Shown here: piece by piece, positions 14,749 to 24,096 of the stretch
Numbering within the stretch: position 1 is the stretch's first letter
Layout: each line of letters starts with the position of its first letter
NCBI GenBank assembly: GCA_027493625.1
Contig: JAOSKM010000003.1
Location: forward strand, 310,001 to 374,000
Length of the DNA stretch: 64,000 nt
Source of the DNA: Planctomycetota bacterium
GTDB lineage: Bacteria > Planctomycetota > UBA8742 > UBA2392
Direction: 5' to 3'
Position numbers and translations under genes: made by a program
The notes under the pieces: model-generated
Databases searched by the model: none
Seen by the model: only the letters and a program-made list of their open reading frames with translations
Told to the model about the DNA's origin: nothing

Positions 14749-16827
14749 ATGCCGCTGATCACGGTCTCCAACCTCAACATGCACTACGGCGGGCCTGACC
14801 TCCTGCGCGGCGTCTCCCTCGACATCGAGCCCGGCGCCAAGATCGGCCTGATCGGTCAGAACGGCACCGGCAAGTCCACCCTGCTGAAGCTGCTGATCGG
14901 CCAGCTCGAGCCCACCAGCGGCGAGGTCCACCGCCAGCGCAACCTCAACATCGCCTACCAGGCCCAGGAACTGGTATACCAGCCCGGCAGCACCGTGCTG
15001 GACGAAATGCGCAAGCTGTTCGCCCGAGACTTGACACGTCAAGCCAAGCTGCACGCACTGGAAGAGCGCATGGCAGCCGGCGAAAACGTGCTCAGCGAGT
15101 ACGAGCGCCTGCAGCTCGAGCACGAGACCGCCGACGGCTACAGCGTCGAGCAGCGCATCGAGCAGGTGCTGACAGGCCTGGGCCTGCCGCGCACCGCCTG
15201 GACCCAGCCCATCGAGAGCTTCAGCGGCGGCGAGCGCAACATCATCGGCCTTGCGCGCATCCTGCTGCAGGACCCTGACCTGATGCTGCTCGATGAGCCT
15301 TCCAACCACCTCGACATGGACGGCATCGAGTGGTTCATCCAGTTCATTCGCAGCACGCGCGCGGCCGTGCTGATGGTGAGCCACAACCGCCACATGCTGG
15401 ACGCGACCGTGAACGAGATCTGGGAGCTGCACGGGCGCAAAGTGACGCGCTGGGCGGGCAGCTACAGCGACTTCACGCGCCAGAAGGCGGAGGCGCTGGC
15501 CCTGCAGGAGCGCCAGTACAAGAGCCAGCAGCGGCTGATCAAGCGCATCGAGTTCCAGGCGCGGCGGCTGCTCGACATGGCCCGCGCCTACGACGACCCG
15601 GGCCAGGCCAAGCGCGCGAAATCCATGCTCATGCGCCTGGAACAGATGGACAAGGTCGAAGCGCCGGACAAAACCGAGAACCGCTTCCACGCGCAGCTGA
15701 CCGGCGGCAAGCGCCACGGCCACATCGCGCTGGAGATTGAGGGGCTGAGCATCGGCGTGGGTGGCGCCGACATTCCTGTCGGCGGTCGCGGCGAAGTTGC
15801 CGCGACAACCTCGGCCTCCGCTGACGCTGCGGCCGCACCGACAAGAATGTCGGTGCCACCTCAACGACTTCTGTTAGACGGCGCCGCGCTCTCGATCACC
15901 TTCGGCGAACGCGTGGCCCTGGTCGGGCCCAACGGCTCGGGCAAGACCACGCTGTTCCGCGCGATCCTGAACCACGCCGACTGGGAGCACCCGGCGATCG
16001 ACGTGCATGACGGCCCGTTCCATGTGCACGGCACACTGCGCACCGGCAAGAGCGCGAAGATCGGCGACTACTCGCAGATCCACCAGCACGCGCTGGATGA
16101 ATCGCTGAGCCTGATCCAGTGGTTCATGAACGTCAGCGGCCTGGAGTACCAGCCGGCCACGGAAGTGCTGCACCGTTTCCTGTTCAGCCGCGACGACCTG
16201 ATCCGCGCCATCGGCACACTCAGCGGCGGCGAGAAGTCGCGCCTGCAGCTGGCGCGCCTGGTGCACGAGAAGGTGAACTTCCTGATGCTCGATGAGCCCA
16301 CGAACCACCTGGACATCCAGGCCTGCGAGCAGCTTGAGGAAATGCTGGAAGAGTTCGAGGGCACGCTGCTGATCATCAGCCACGACCGCTATTTCCTGGA
16401 CCGCCTGGTGAACCGCGTGGTCGAGTTGGAGGACCGCAAGCTGAAGCCCTTCGCAGGCACCTTCGCCGAATGGTGGGAGCAGAAGCACGCCCAGGCCGCC
16501 ACGGGCCCCAAGCGCACGCTGCAGCTGCACTCACAAAAGACGGCCGCTGAGCGCCGCAGCGAAGCCAAGCAGCAAAGGGAAGAGCAGAAGGCCAGGCAGC
16601 GCGAGCAGCACAAGCTGAAGACCGAGCTGAAGGCCCTCGAAGCCCGCATCGAAAAGCTCGAGGCCAAGCAGAAAGAGCTGGAGGCCGAGCTGGCCAAGGC
16701 CTTCAGCCCCGAAGGCACAGCCAACGCCGAAGAAGCCCAGAAGCTGAACCAGGCCTTCCAAGCGGTGAAAACCCAGATCACCGAAGCCTACACCAAGTGG
16801 GAAGAGCTGGCCGCAGCGGTGGAGTAA
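14749..16827 (+). CDS. ABC-F family ATPase with a palindromic repeat inserted in its linker
   Basis: A 692-residue protein with two ATP-binding cassettes and no membrane domain, so an ABC-F translation factor (Uup/EttA/Vga-like) acting on ribosomes rather than a transporter. Domain 1: GQNGTGKST, signature FSGGERN, LLDEPSNHLDMDG. Domain 2: GPNGSGKTT, LSGGEKSRL, LDEPTNHLDIQ. The C-terminal 100 residues are a highly charged coiled coil, as in Uup. Between the cassettes a segment of about 34 residues rich in Gly/Ala is encoded by an in-frame palindromic element (15760-15860), so this linker is longer than usual. No Shine-Dalgarno is seen; AAACCTAAAACCTGTAACCT precedes the ATG. Confidence 0.9.
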   Translation: MPLITVSNLNMHYGGPDLLRGVSLDIEPGAKIGLIGQNGTGKSTLLKLLIGQLEPTSGEVHRQRNLNIAYQAQELVYQPGSTVLDEMRKLFARDLTRQAKLHALEERMAAGENVLSEYERLQLEHETADGYSVEQRIEQVLTGLGLPRTAWTQPIESFSGGERNIIGLARILLQDPDLMLLDEPSNHLDMDGIEWFIQFIRSTRAAVLMVSHNRHMLDATVNEIWELHGRKVTRWAGSYSDFTRQKAEALALQERQYKSQQRLIKRIEFQARRLLDMARAYDDPGQAKRAKSMLMRLEQMDKVEAPDKTENRFHAQLTGGKRHGHIALEIEGLSIGVGGADIPVGGRGEVAATTSASADAAAAPTRMSVPPQRLLLDGAALSITFGERVALVGPNGSGKTTLFRAILNHADWEHPAIDVHDGPFHVHGTLRTGKSAKIGDYSQIHQHALDESLSLIQWFMNVSGLEYQPATEVLHRFLFSRDDLIRAIGTLSGGEKSRLQLARLVHEKVNFLMLDEPTNHLDIQACEQLEEMLEEFEGTLLIISHDRYFLDRLVNRVVELEDRKLKPFAGTFAEWWEQKHAQAATGPKRTLQLHSQKTAAERRSEAKQQREEQKARQREQHKLKTELKALEARIEKLEAKQKELEAELAKAFSPEGTANAEEAQKLNQAFQAVKTQITEAYTKWEELAAAVE
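15031..15042. other. TTGACNNGTCAA palindrome, site 3 (spacer AC)
   Basis: Inside the ABC-F gene, encoding L-T-R-Q. Extended to 14 bp it is a full palindrome CTTGACACGTCAAG apart from the AC spacer. Confidence 0.7.
15760..15860. repeat. Intragenic REP-like palindrome
   Basis: GGTGGCGCCGACATTCCTGT (15760 on) and ACAAGAATGTCGGTGCCACC (ending 15860) are inverted arms with few mismatches; GTCGCGGC/GCCGCGAC form an inner 8-bp hairpin. The length keeps the ABC-F frame open across the insertion. Confidence 0.8.
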
Positions 16828-16847
16828 ATAGTGGCATCCGGAAGTGG

Positions 16848-17335
16848 CATTCGCCTCCGGCGAATGAGTAGCAGCGGCCTCCGGCCCAATACTGCGGGGT
16901 TAAGGAGTTTCGCGGCAGACTCCGACGTGCAGATTGTATCGGCAGTCAGGCGCGGAGCGCCGTAACAATTGTTAGCCCCCGCCGGTTGGTGCCTAGCGCA
17001 GCGAGGCGCCAACAAGGCGGGGGTTACGGGCAAAAGAGGTTTGAGAGGCGCGGAGCGCCGGCACAACGGCCGCTTGCGGCCGATCGGTCCTCGCGGCAAG
17101 CGCCGCGAGTGTGTCGGCGCTCCGCGCCTTTGGTCGTTCTTCCGCCGATTACCCCCACCGAACGCCGGAGGCGTTCGGTGGGGGCTTCCACTGTGCAGGC
17201 GCTCCGCGCCAAAGAGCTAAACCGACGACTGTTTCGCCTTAACCCCGCAGTATTGGGCCTCCGGCCGCTGGCACGCGCCAGAGGCGCGTGGCACTCATTC
17301 GCGGGACGCGAATGTCACTCCGTAACTGCCGGCTC
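16848..17335. repeat. Composite palindrome cluster (MITE/BIME-like)
   Basis: No gene is supported in 16828-17417. A 32-bp near-perfect inverted pair lies at 16874-16905 and 17237-17268 (GCGGCCTCCGGCCCAATACT... and its inverse), flanked by CATTCGC/GCGAATG hairpins at both ends. Inside, the 13-mer GGCGCGGAGCGCC occurs at 16949 and 17047 and inverted at 17116 and 17198, with further stems CCCCCGCC/GGCGGGGG and CCCCCACCGAACGCC/GGCGTTCGGTGGGGG. It looks like a non-autonomous mobile unit assembled from REP-like modules. Confidence 0.7.
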
Positions 17336-17417
17336 GCGCTTAGCGGGATCTTCCAATCCGGGTTCTCGGCTGGATGCGCTCTGGCGTATGCTAGTCTGCT
17401 CTTCAAAGGAGACCGCC

Positions 17418-18492
17418 ATGAAGCGTGTGTTCCACAGCCTGCTGTTGCTGCTGATGTTCGCGGGTGTCTCGCTGGCCCAGGACGCGCCCGCGTGGAAGCC
17501 GCCCGAGGGCGCGAAGTTCACGGCCGAGGACGTCAGCATCCAACGTACGGAGGGCGAAGGCGCGTTCCAGATTGCCGGCACCCTGCGCGTGCCGACGGGC
17601 GACAGGCCCGAGGCGGGTTGGCCGGCGGTGCTGTTCGTGTCGGGCTCGGGCTCGCAGACGCGCCACGGCTTCCAGGGCAAGCTGGACATCGGCAGCTGGG
17701 AGCTGCTTGACGCCGTCGCCAATGCGGGTTTCGCCGTGCTGGCCACGGACGACCGCGGCATCGGCGCCACCCCGCTCGGCGCGGAAGGAATAAAGCCCAC
17801 CGAGATCGGCTACAACCACCTGCTCGATGACGCGCGCGCCTGCCTTACCTGGCTGAAGGCGCGCGAGGGCATCAACAAGCAGCGCCTGTTCATCATCGGC
17901 CACAGCGAGGGCGGCCTTACGGCCCCGATCCTGGCCGGCGAAAGCGAAGTCGCCGGCGTGGTGTACATGGCCGCGGCCGGCCGCAACATGTACGACATCA
18001 CGCTGGAGCAGGTAGAGGCGAGCCTGAAGGGCCAGCCCAAGCCGATTCGCGAGAGCAACCTGAAGGCGCAGCGCGAGTTCCAGGACGCGGTGAAGGAAGG
18101 TCGCGAGCCGGACTTCAACATCCTGGGCGCGGCGGCGGCGCCGGCGCTGAAGAACGCGTGGAAGCAGAAGGTGGAGCCGATCAAGGCCTGGTGGCACGAC
18201 CACTTCAACCTGGATGTGCCGGCCCTGCAGGCCAAGGTGAAGTGTCCGGTGTTCGTGGCGCAGGGGTCGGCGGACTTCCAGGTGTCGCCTGAGCGCGACG
18301 CGAAGCAGATCGTGAAAGACCTGATGGCCGGCGAGTGCGCGGACGTGAAGCTGACGATCTACGCCGACCTCGACCACCTGTTCAAGCCCTGCAACGGCAA
18401 GCCGTCAGAACTGAAGATGTATTTCGAAGACCGCCGCGTAGGCCCCGGCGTTCATCAGGGACGTCGTCCAGTGGCTTGAAGACCACCGCTAA
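17418..18492 (+). CDS. Exported alpha/beta hydrolase (one-base insertion near 18444)
   Basis: About 357 residues. Signal peptide MKRVFHSLLLLLMFAGVSLAQ. The alpha/beta-hydrolase core has VLFVSGSGSQTRHG (oxyanion region), the nucleophile elbow IIGHSEGG, the acid in FVAQGSADFQV and the histidine in DLDHLFK, so the catalytic Ser-Asp-His triad is complete. It is of the dienelactone hydrolase/peptidase S9-like type; the substrate is unknown. An extra C in 18443-18446 changes the last residues; without it the protein ends FIRDVVQWLEDHR at TAA 18492, a normal final helix, 11 bp from the next gene. AAAGGA precedes the ATG. Likely co-transcribed with the WD40 gene. Confidence 0.85.
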
Positions 18493-18503
18493 CGGAGGCC
18501 GTC

Positions 18504-20432
18504 ATGTTGAAGCGAACGCTAGCCGTCACGCTGCTGCTGGGCCTGGCCCTGGGTGCGAGCCGCGCCCAGCAGGCCGCGTTCAAGCCCGAGTTCGAGGCCT
18601 GGGGCGCCTATGCCGCCTCGTTCAAGGCCACGGTCGAGCTGTTTGCAGGCCACGAGCTGAAGGCTGCCGCGTTTTCGCCCGACGGGCAGTGGATCGCCAC
18701 CAGCGGGCCCGAGAACGCGCTGACACTGTGGGACGCGCGCAAGGGCGAAAAGGTCACCAGGCTGGAGGGCCACGCCGATGCCGTCACCTGCCTGGCGTTC
18801 TCGCCGGACAGCGCGCTGCTGGCCTCGGGCTCAGCTGATTCGCAGATCCGCCTGTGGGACGTCGCGGCCGCCAAGCTGAAGCAGACTCTGGTCGGCCACA
18901 CCGCGCAGGTGAACTGCCTTGCCTTCTCGGAGAACGGCGAGTGGCTGGCCAGCGGCGGTGCGGACGCCACCGTGCGCAGCTGGGTAATCGGCACCGACAA
19001 ATCCCTGGCCCACGATGCCGGGCGCTGGGGCGCCCGTGACGGTGATACCGCGTCGTTCACGGCGGTGGGCTGGTCGGGCAGCACCGTGCTGGGCGGCACC
19101 GACCGCAACAGCCGCTTCCGCTGGGAGCGCAACTCGACCAGCCCGAACTCGATCAGCACCACCTCGAGCAGGGAGTCCGTGGTGGCGATGGGGGCGCTCA
19201 CGGGCGGCGGATACGACTACCTGGCGCGCAGCGGCGGCTCGATCGAGTTCACGGACGCGAACCACTCGAGCAGCCACTCCATCAGCCTGGGCAGGACGCT
19301 GGTCGGCATGGCGATCCCCTCCCACTCCATGGTGGCATGGGTTGCGTCGGCATCGCAGCTGCACGTGTATCCGCTGCAGTTCGCCGAGCCGAAAGACAAC
19401 GACCGCATGCGCGGACGGCGCACCGGCCTGCAGCAATACAAGGCGCTGGAAAGCGGCCTGGAGGAGATCATCACCGTCGCCTGCAGCTTCGACGGCAGCG
19501 CGCTGCTGCTGGCCGACAAGACCGGCAAGGTCGAGGTCTGGACCACCGACACGCCCCGGCCGGACATCCCCGCCGAACTGGTGGCGAAGCTCGACGACAT
19601 GCTGCCGCGCAGGCGCGAAGCGATCCGCACGGTGCGGGCGGCGCCGGACGGCAAGCTGGTCGCGGCCGGCTTCGACGACGGCTCTGTGAAGCTGTGGGAC
19701 CGGCAGGGCGAGGTCAAGGCCGTGCTGGGCGGCGCGGGCAAGCCGCACAGCCTGCTGCAGTGGTCTGCCGACGGGCGCAAGCTGCTGACCTGGGACGGCG
19801 CGACCCGCGTGGCCATCTGGCAGGCCGCGACCGCGCGGATCGCCACGGAGCTCACGCTGCAGGGCAAGGTGGCCGCACTGTCGGCCTCGCCGGGCCTGGA
19901 GTACCTGGTGGCCGGCACCGACCAGGGCGATGTGCAGGTGTGGGATGTCGCCCTGCGCCAGGTTTCGCGCAAGCTGCAGGGATTTGACGAGCCCGTGAAG
20001 CAGCTGGCCTGGAGCAGCGACGGCAACCACATCGCGGCCTGCGCGGGCAAGCTGGTGCGCGCCTACGATGTCAGCGAGATGCTGGAGCTGCCGGATAACA
20101 GCTTCGAGGCCCCGCTGCTGCTGGGTTTCGCCGGCGATGCCGTGGCGGTACTGGAAGGCAAGCAGCTCGAGTTGCGCGGCTGGGGCGATGAGCCGCTGAA
20201 GGCAAGCCACACCCTGGCCTGGAGCCGCAGCCCGGAAACGCAGTTCGTGCTGCGGGGCGACAAGCTGGCACTGGCTTCAGGCCGCAGCGCCGCGGTGTTC
20301 CGGACCACAGACGGCAAGCTGGTGGCGACGGTCAGCAGCGGCGCGGACATCACGGCCCTCGACTTCGACACGGACGGCCGCCTGGTCACCGGCGGCATTG
20401 ACGGGCAACTGCGGTTCTGGAAGCTGCCCTGA
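18504..20432 (+). CDS. Exported WD40-repeat protein
   Basis: A 642-residue protein with signal peptide MLKRTLAVTLLLGLALGASRA. At least seven WD40 blades can be seen: LFAGHELKAAAFSPDGQWIA..LTLWDARKG, LEGHADAVTCLAFSPDSALLASGSADSQIRLWDV, LVGHTAQVNCLAFSENGEWLASGGAD, then a diverged middle, then AAGFDDGSVKLWDRQ, VAGTDQGDVQVWDV and the final VTGGIDGQLRFWKLP. These make one or two beta-propellers for protein-protein contact in the periplasm or at the cell surface. It follows the hydrolase by 11 bp, so the pair may work together. The function is otherwise unknown. Confidence 0.9.
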   Translation: MLKRTLAVTLLLGLALGASRAQQAAFKPEFEAWGAYAASFKATVELFAGHELKAAAFSPDGQWIATSGPENALTLWDARKGEKVTRLEGHADAVTCLAFSPDSALLASGSADSQIRLWDVAAAKLKQTLVGHTAQVNCLAFSENGEWLASGGADATVRSWVIGTDKSLAHDAGRWGARDGDTASFTAVGWSGSTVLGGTDRNSRFRWERNSTSPNSISTTSSRESVVAMGALTGGGYDYLARSGGSIEFTDANHSSSHSISLGRTLVGMAIPSHSMVAWVASASQLHVYPLQFAEPKDNDRMRGRRTGLQQYKALESGLEEIITVACSFDGSALLLADKTGKVEVWTTDTPRPDIPAELVAKLDDMLPRRREAIRTVRAAPDGKLVAAGFDDGSVKLWDRQGEVKAVLGGAGKPHSLLQWSADGRKLLTWDGATRVAIWQAATARIATELTLQGKVAALSASPGLEYLVAGTDQGDVQVWDVALRQVSRKLQGFDEPVKQLAWSSDGNHIAACAGKLVRAYDVSEMLELPDNSFEAPLLLGFAGDAVAVLEGKQLELRGWGDEPLKASHTLAWSRSPETQFVLRGDKLALASGRSAAVFRTTDGKLVATVSSGADITALDFDTDGRLVTGGIDGQLRFWKLP

Positions 20433-20489
20433 TACGGCGTGGGCCTGCGCCAGCCGCGCGCCGCGGTGATTTCCGGCGCGGAGGACATC

Positions 20490-21305
20490 ATGAATTTTAC
20501 GCACCAGGTGGTGTTGATTACCGGGGCATCAAGCGGCATCGGCGCCGAGCTGGCCGTGCAGCTTGCCCGCCTGGGCTGCAGACTCGGGCTGCTGGCCCGG
20601 CGCGAGGAGCTGCTGAAGCAGGTGGCCGAGCGGGTGGAAGCCGCGGGCGGCAAGGCCTGCGTCGCGGCGTGCGACGTCGGTGACGCCGCGCAGGTGGCCG
20701 AAGCCACCCGCAAGGTGGAAGCCGAGCTGGGCCCGATCGACTGCGTGGTGGCCAACGCGGGCATGGGCTGGGCTCGCAAGCGGCTCGAGTTTGACGCCGC
20801 GGGCACGGAGCAGCTGGTGCGCACCAACTTCCTGGGCATGACCAACACCTTCTTCGCGGCGCTGCCCGGCATGCTGGCGCGCAAGCGCGGGCACCTGGTC
20901 GCGGTCGCCAGCCTGGCAAGCTACCAGGGCCTGCCGCAGGACGCGGGCTACGCGGCCAGCAAGGCCGCCATGCGCATCCACTGCGAGGGCCTGCGTATCG
21001 AGCTGCGCGGCACCGGTGTTGACGTGTCAACGATCTGCCCCGGCTTCATCCGCACGCCGCTGACCGACCGCAACGAATTCGACATGCCGTTCCTGCTCGA
21101 GGTCGATATCGCCACGCGCAAGCTGGTGCGCGCGATTGGCAAGCGCCGCCGCGTTTACAATTACCCCTGGCAGCTCTGGTGGCTGATCAAGCTGGGCATG
21201 CGCACGCCGCGCTGGCTGTACGACGCCATCATCGGCGCGCAGGGCGCGAAGATGCACACCGGGCGCACCCAGAAGCTCAGCAACGGACTGGACCCGCGAA
21301 GCTGA
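20490..21305 (+). CDS. Short-chain dehydrogenase/reductase
   Basis: A 271-residue classical SDR. VVLITGASSGIGAELA is the TGxxxGxG cofactor motif; VVANAGMG is the NNAG-equivalent; VAVASLASYQG carries the Ser, YAASKAAM the Tyr-x-x-x-Lys pair, followed by STICPGFIRTPLT. The first basic residue after the glycine motif (LLARREEL) suggests NADP(H). The C-terminal 60 residues, YNYPWQLWWLIKLGMRTPRWLYDAII, are hydrophobic and may contact the membrane, as in SDRs acting on lipids. GGAG precedes the ATG by 7 bases. The substrate is unknown. Confidence 0.9.
   Translation: MNFTHQVVLITGASSGIGAELAVQLARLGCRLGLLARREELLKQVAERVEAAGGKACVAACDVGDAAQVAEATRKVEAELGPIDCVVANAGMGWARKRLEFDAAGTEQLVRTNFLGMTNTFFAALPGMLARKRGHLVAVASLASYQGLPQDAGYAASKAAMRIHCEGLRIELRGTGVDVSTICPGFIRTPLTDRNEFDMPFLLEVDIATRKLVRAIGKRRRVYNYPWQLWWLIKLGMRTPRWLYDAIIGAQGAKMHTGRTQKLSNGLDPRS
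21019..21030. other. TTGACNNGTCAA palindrome, site 4 (spacer GT)
   Basis: Inside the SDR gene, encoding V-D-V-S-T. Confidence 0.7.
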
Positions 21306-21364
21306 AGAAACGGGGATGCGGGTCCTGTCGCGCCGCCGTTTAAACTTGAGAAGGAGGTGATGCC

Positions 21365-21787
21365 ATGGAACGCGCCATCCGATTCGAGATCGACATCGCG
21401 GCGCCGGCCCGCGACCTTTGGTCAGTGCTGACCGACGCCGAGAAAATCCCCACCTGGTGGGAAGGCCTGCACGCCGTGAAGCTGACCGACCCGGTGCCCG
21501 GCGGCATCTACACACTCCACTATGAAAGCGGCAAGCCGGACACCTGCGAGATCCTGCAGAGCGAGCCGGGCAAGCTGCTGCGCTTCCGCTGGCAGTCGTC
21601 AGAGCCCGAGCCCACGCAGGTCGAGTACCGGCTGGAGGAAATCGAGGGCGGCACGCGCCTGCACTTCAGCAACAGCGGCTATGGCCTCGATCAGAAGTGG
21701 AACAAGGCCTTCGACGCCAATTTCAGCGGCTGGGTCAACATGATGCTCGGCGTGCGCCGCCTGCTGGAAGTCGCCCATCGACAGTAG
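21365..21787 (+). CDS. SRPBCC-family (START-like) protein
   Basis: A 140-residue protein of the polyketide cyclase/AHSA1 type. It begins ERAIRFEIDIAAPARDLWSVLTDAEKIPTWW, the typical first strand and helix, and ends with a long C-terminal helix after RLHFSNSGYGL. These helix-grip folds bind hydrophobic ligands; no catalytic residues can be assigned. A strong GAAGGAGGTGATG precedes the ATG. The VOC protein follows after 44 bp and is probably co-transcribed. Confidence 0.85.
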   Translation: MERAIRFEIDIAAPARDLWSVLTDAEKIPTWWEGLHAVKLTDPVPGGIYTLHYESGKPDTCEILQSEPGKLLRFRWQSSEPEPTQVEYRLEEIEGGTRLHFSNSGYGLDQKWNKAFDANFSGWVNMMLGVRRLLEVAHRQ

Positions 21788-21831
21788 CCGGCCGACGGCC
21801 AGTTTGTTGCCTGTACAATCAGGGGGACGCC

Positions 21832-22188
21832 ATGGAGTACAAGCTCGGCAACGTCTGCCACATCGAGATTGCGGGCGGCAACCTGGCCGCCACCAAGGCT
21901 TTCTACGGTCAGGTGTTCGGCTGGAAGTTCAGCCCCATGAGTGACAGCTACGAGTTCTTTGACGCCGGCAACCTGCAGGGCGCCATCGACGCAGACGGCA
22001 GGCCCAGCCACGACGGCACCGTGCTGGTACTGGCCTGCGACGACGTGGCAGCCAAGTTGGCCGAAGTTGAGGCGGCCGGCGGCAAGACCCTCAAGCCCAA
22101 GACCGAAATCGACGGCGGCCACGGCTGGTACGGCTACGTCGCCGACCCGGCCGGCAACCGCATGGGCGTCTGGCAACCTCCAGCCTGA
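21832..22188 (+). CDS. VOC/glyoxalase-like protein
   Basis: A 118-residue protein of the vicinal oxygen chelate superfamily. It has two beta-alpha-beta-beta-beta modules: NVCHIEIAGGNLAATKAFYGQVFGW and, in the second half, GYVADPAGNRMGVW, the usual ending. Metal-ligand positions appear as His in CHIEI and Glu-like positions that cannot be fixed with confidence. Function may be metal-dependent detoxification or ligand binding. AGGGGG lies 5-6 bases upstream of the ATG. Confidence 0.85.
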   Translation: MEYKLGNVCHIEIAGGNLAATKAFYGQVFGWKFSPMSDSYEFFDAGNLQGAIDADGRPSHDGTVLVLACDDVAAKLAEVEAAGGKTLKPKTEIDGGHGWYGYVADPAGNRMGVWQPPA

Positions 22189-22256
22189 CCGTGTGCAATC
22201 TTCACCGCGGATTTCGCAACCAGCCGTGACGGCATGCGTGCAGAAGGGGCCGGGGC

Positions 22257-22502
22257 ATGATCGACGATCTCATCGGCGGCGCGGTGGATGTGGCGGTCAG
22301 CGCGTCTGAAAGCACCTCCAGGCGGGGCTGCGTGACCGGCCTGCTGCTGAACCTGCTAGGCCTGGTGCTGCTGCTTGGCGGCATCGGCCTGTTGATCTGG
22401 GGCAAGGTCAGCGACAGCTGGCTGATCATGCTCGGGGGCGGCGCGTCCATCCCCGCGGGCATCGGCGCTTTCGTGTGGTCGTTCATTGAGCGCAATCGTT
22501 GA
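22257..22502 (+). CDS. Small membrane protein of unknown function
   Basis: An 81-residue frame with a short amphipathic start, one basic stretch (STSRRGC) and two hydrophobic helices: VTGLLLNLLGLVLLLGGIGLLIW and WLIMLGGGASIPAGIGAFVW. The ATG follows AGAAGGGGCCGGGGC. It overlaps the converging TPR gene by 20 bp. The hydrophobic pattern supports a real protein, but it is short and matches nothing I recognise. Confidence 0.5.
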   Translation: MIDDLIGGAVDVAVSASESTSRRGCVTGLLLNLLGLVLLLGGIGLLIWGKVSDSWLIMLGGGASIPAGIGAFVWSFIERNR

Positions 22503-23928
22503 GTTGCGCCGCGTTCCATTTGTCTTCGTAGTACTTCACGTCGGCCGGCGCGTCCGCGCGCAGGGCCGCCAGTGCGGCTTCGTATGCCTGCGGTGCAGAG
22601 GGCTCGCCGGCCCGCTTCAGCGCCACGGCGCGTTCGCCCAGCTGCCAGGCCGCGAACTCCAGCTCGCCGATGGCGGCGTAGGCCTCGTGGGCGCGCGCGT
22701 ACCACTGCGCGGCTTCGGTCCAGCGCTGCTGCTCGCGGCGCAGGTCGCCCCGCGTGGTGTACAGCATCGCCAGCGCGCGCGGCGTGTTGCTTGCACGGGC
22801 GAGCTCCTCCGCGCGCGCCAGCAGCTGCTCACAGCGCGCGTACTCGGCGGTGTCCAGGCAGCACGAGGCCGTGTTGGCAAGCGCGACGGCGGCCGCGCGC
22901 AGATCGCCGGATTCCAGCAGCAGCTCGGCGGACTGCTCCAGCGCGCGCAATCCTTCCTGCGGGCGGCCGGCGTCCTTCCATGCGCCGCCCAGGGTCATCA
23001 GCGCCATGCCCTCGCCGCGCCGGTCGCCGAGCGCGCGCATCTCGGCCAGCGCGGTTTCGCACTCGGGGATGGCGCCCTGGTGGTCGCCCAGCGCGCGCAT
23101 GCGGTCGGCCAGGTTGCGGCGTGCGGCGGCCATTGCCCGGCGGTCGCCGGTTGTCTCCAGAATCGCCAGCGACTCGCGCAGCGCTTGCACGGCCTGTGCG
23201 TCGTCGCCGATGCGCCCCAGCAGCACGCCGAGGTTGGCTTTCAGGCCACCCAGCACGCGGGGCACGCCGCAGGCCTCAGCGTGGCGGATCGCCTCCTGCG
23301 CCACGGGCAGGGCTTCGGCAATGCGCTCCAGTCCCGTCAGGGCCGTGGCGACGGAGTCGAGCGCCAGGGCAAGATCCCGATCGCCCTGCGCCCGCGACAA
23401 CTCCGCGTTGCGGCGCGACACCGCCAGCGACTCCTCGTGCCGTCCCAGGTTGCGGAACGCGTAGGCCAGCGGACGCAGTGCATCGAGCTCGGCCTCGACG
23501 TCCGGCGCCTCGTGCGCAGCGCGCTGCAGCAGCTCCAGCGCGGGCTGCAGGCGCCCGATGTCCAGCAGGCTCTTGCCCGCGCCGCGCAGGCCGCGGCTGC
23601 GCGCCTGCGGGCCCGCGGCCGGGTGCTTCGCCAGGCGCTCGAACAGCTCGGCGGCTTCGGCGCCGCGCCACAGGCCGTGGGCGTGCGCGGCCGCGCGCTC
23701 CAGCCAGTGGCACTCGCGATCGGCCCGCCCGGCCAGCTCGGCGTGGCGGGCGAGCTCGAAGGCCAGGGCGTCCAGCTCGGCTTCGCGGCCGATGAACAGT
23801 TGCTCGATCACGTCCAGGGCCAGGGCGTGCAGGCGGCCGCGCTCCGTGGGCGGCTGCAGGTCGTAGGCGGCGTCGCGCAGCAGCGCATGGCGGAACAGGT
23901 ATGCCAGCTCTGCGCTGTAAGCGTCCAT
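22483..23928 (-). CDS. TPR-repeat protein
   Basis: About 481 residues, read from ATG 23928. It opens AYLFRHALLRDAAYDLQPPTERGRLH, a segment that in other proteins joins a STAND/AAA ATPase domain to its TPR tail, so this looks like a stand-alone version of such a tail. Then come at least eight tetratricopeptide repeats, for example LGRHEESLAVSRRNAELSRAQGD, IGDDAQAVQALRESLAILETTGD and LGDHQGAIPECETALAEMRALGD. It is likely cytoplasmic and mediates protein contacts. The frame remains open for 90 bases upstream, but without a ribosome-binding site. A missing N-terminal kinase or ATPase partner is possible. Confidence 0.8.
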   Translation of the reverse strand: MDAYSAELAYLFRHALLRDAAYDLQPPTERGRLHALALDVIEQLFIGREAELDALAFELARHAELAGRADRECHWLERAAAHAHGLWRGAEAAELFERLAKHPAAGPQARSRGLRGAGKSLLDIGRLQPALELLQRAAHEAPDVEAELDALRPLAYAFRNLGRHEESLAVSRRNAELSRAQGDRDLALALDSVATALTGLERIAEALPVAQEAIRHAEACGVPRVLGGLKANLGVLLGRIGDDAQAVQALRESLAILETTGDRRAMAAARRNLADRMRALGDHQGAIPECETALAEMRALGDRRGEGMALMTLGGAWKDAGRPQEGLRALEQSAELLLESGDLRAAAVALANTASCCLDTAEYARCEQLLARAEELARASNTPRALAMLYTTRGDLRREQQRWTEAAQWYARAHEAYAAIGELEFAAWQLGERAVALKRAGEPSAPQAYEAALAALRADAPADVKYYEDKWNAAQLNDCAQ

Positions 23929-24096
23929 GGTGCCTGTCCGATTGACAGTCCTGCGCGACGTGCCTGCAAGTTTGACGCCGCGCCGGGGCTGCATTCTAGC
24001 CGCAAGTGACCGTTCCACGGAATCTTATGCACGCAAATGGATTGGCACGGACGGTGCTATGCGTTGTGACGGCATGTGAGCAAAAGGAGATCAGCC

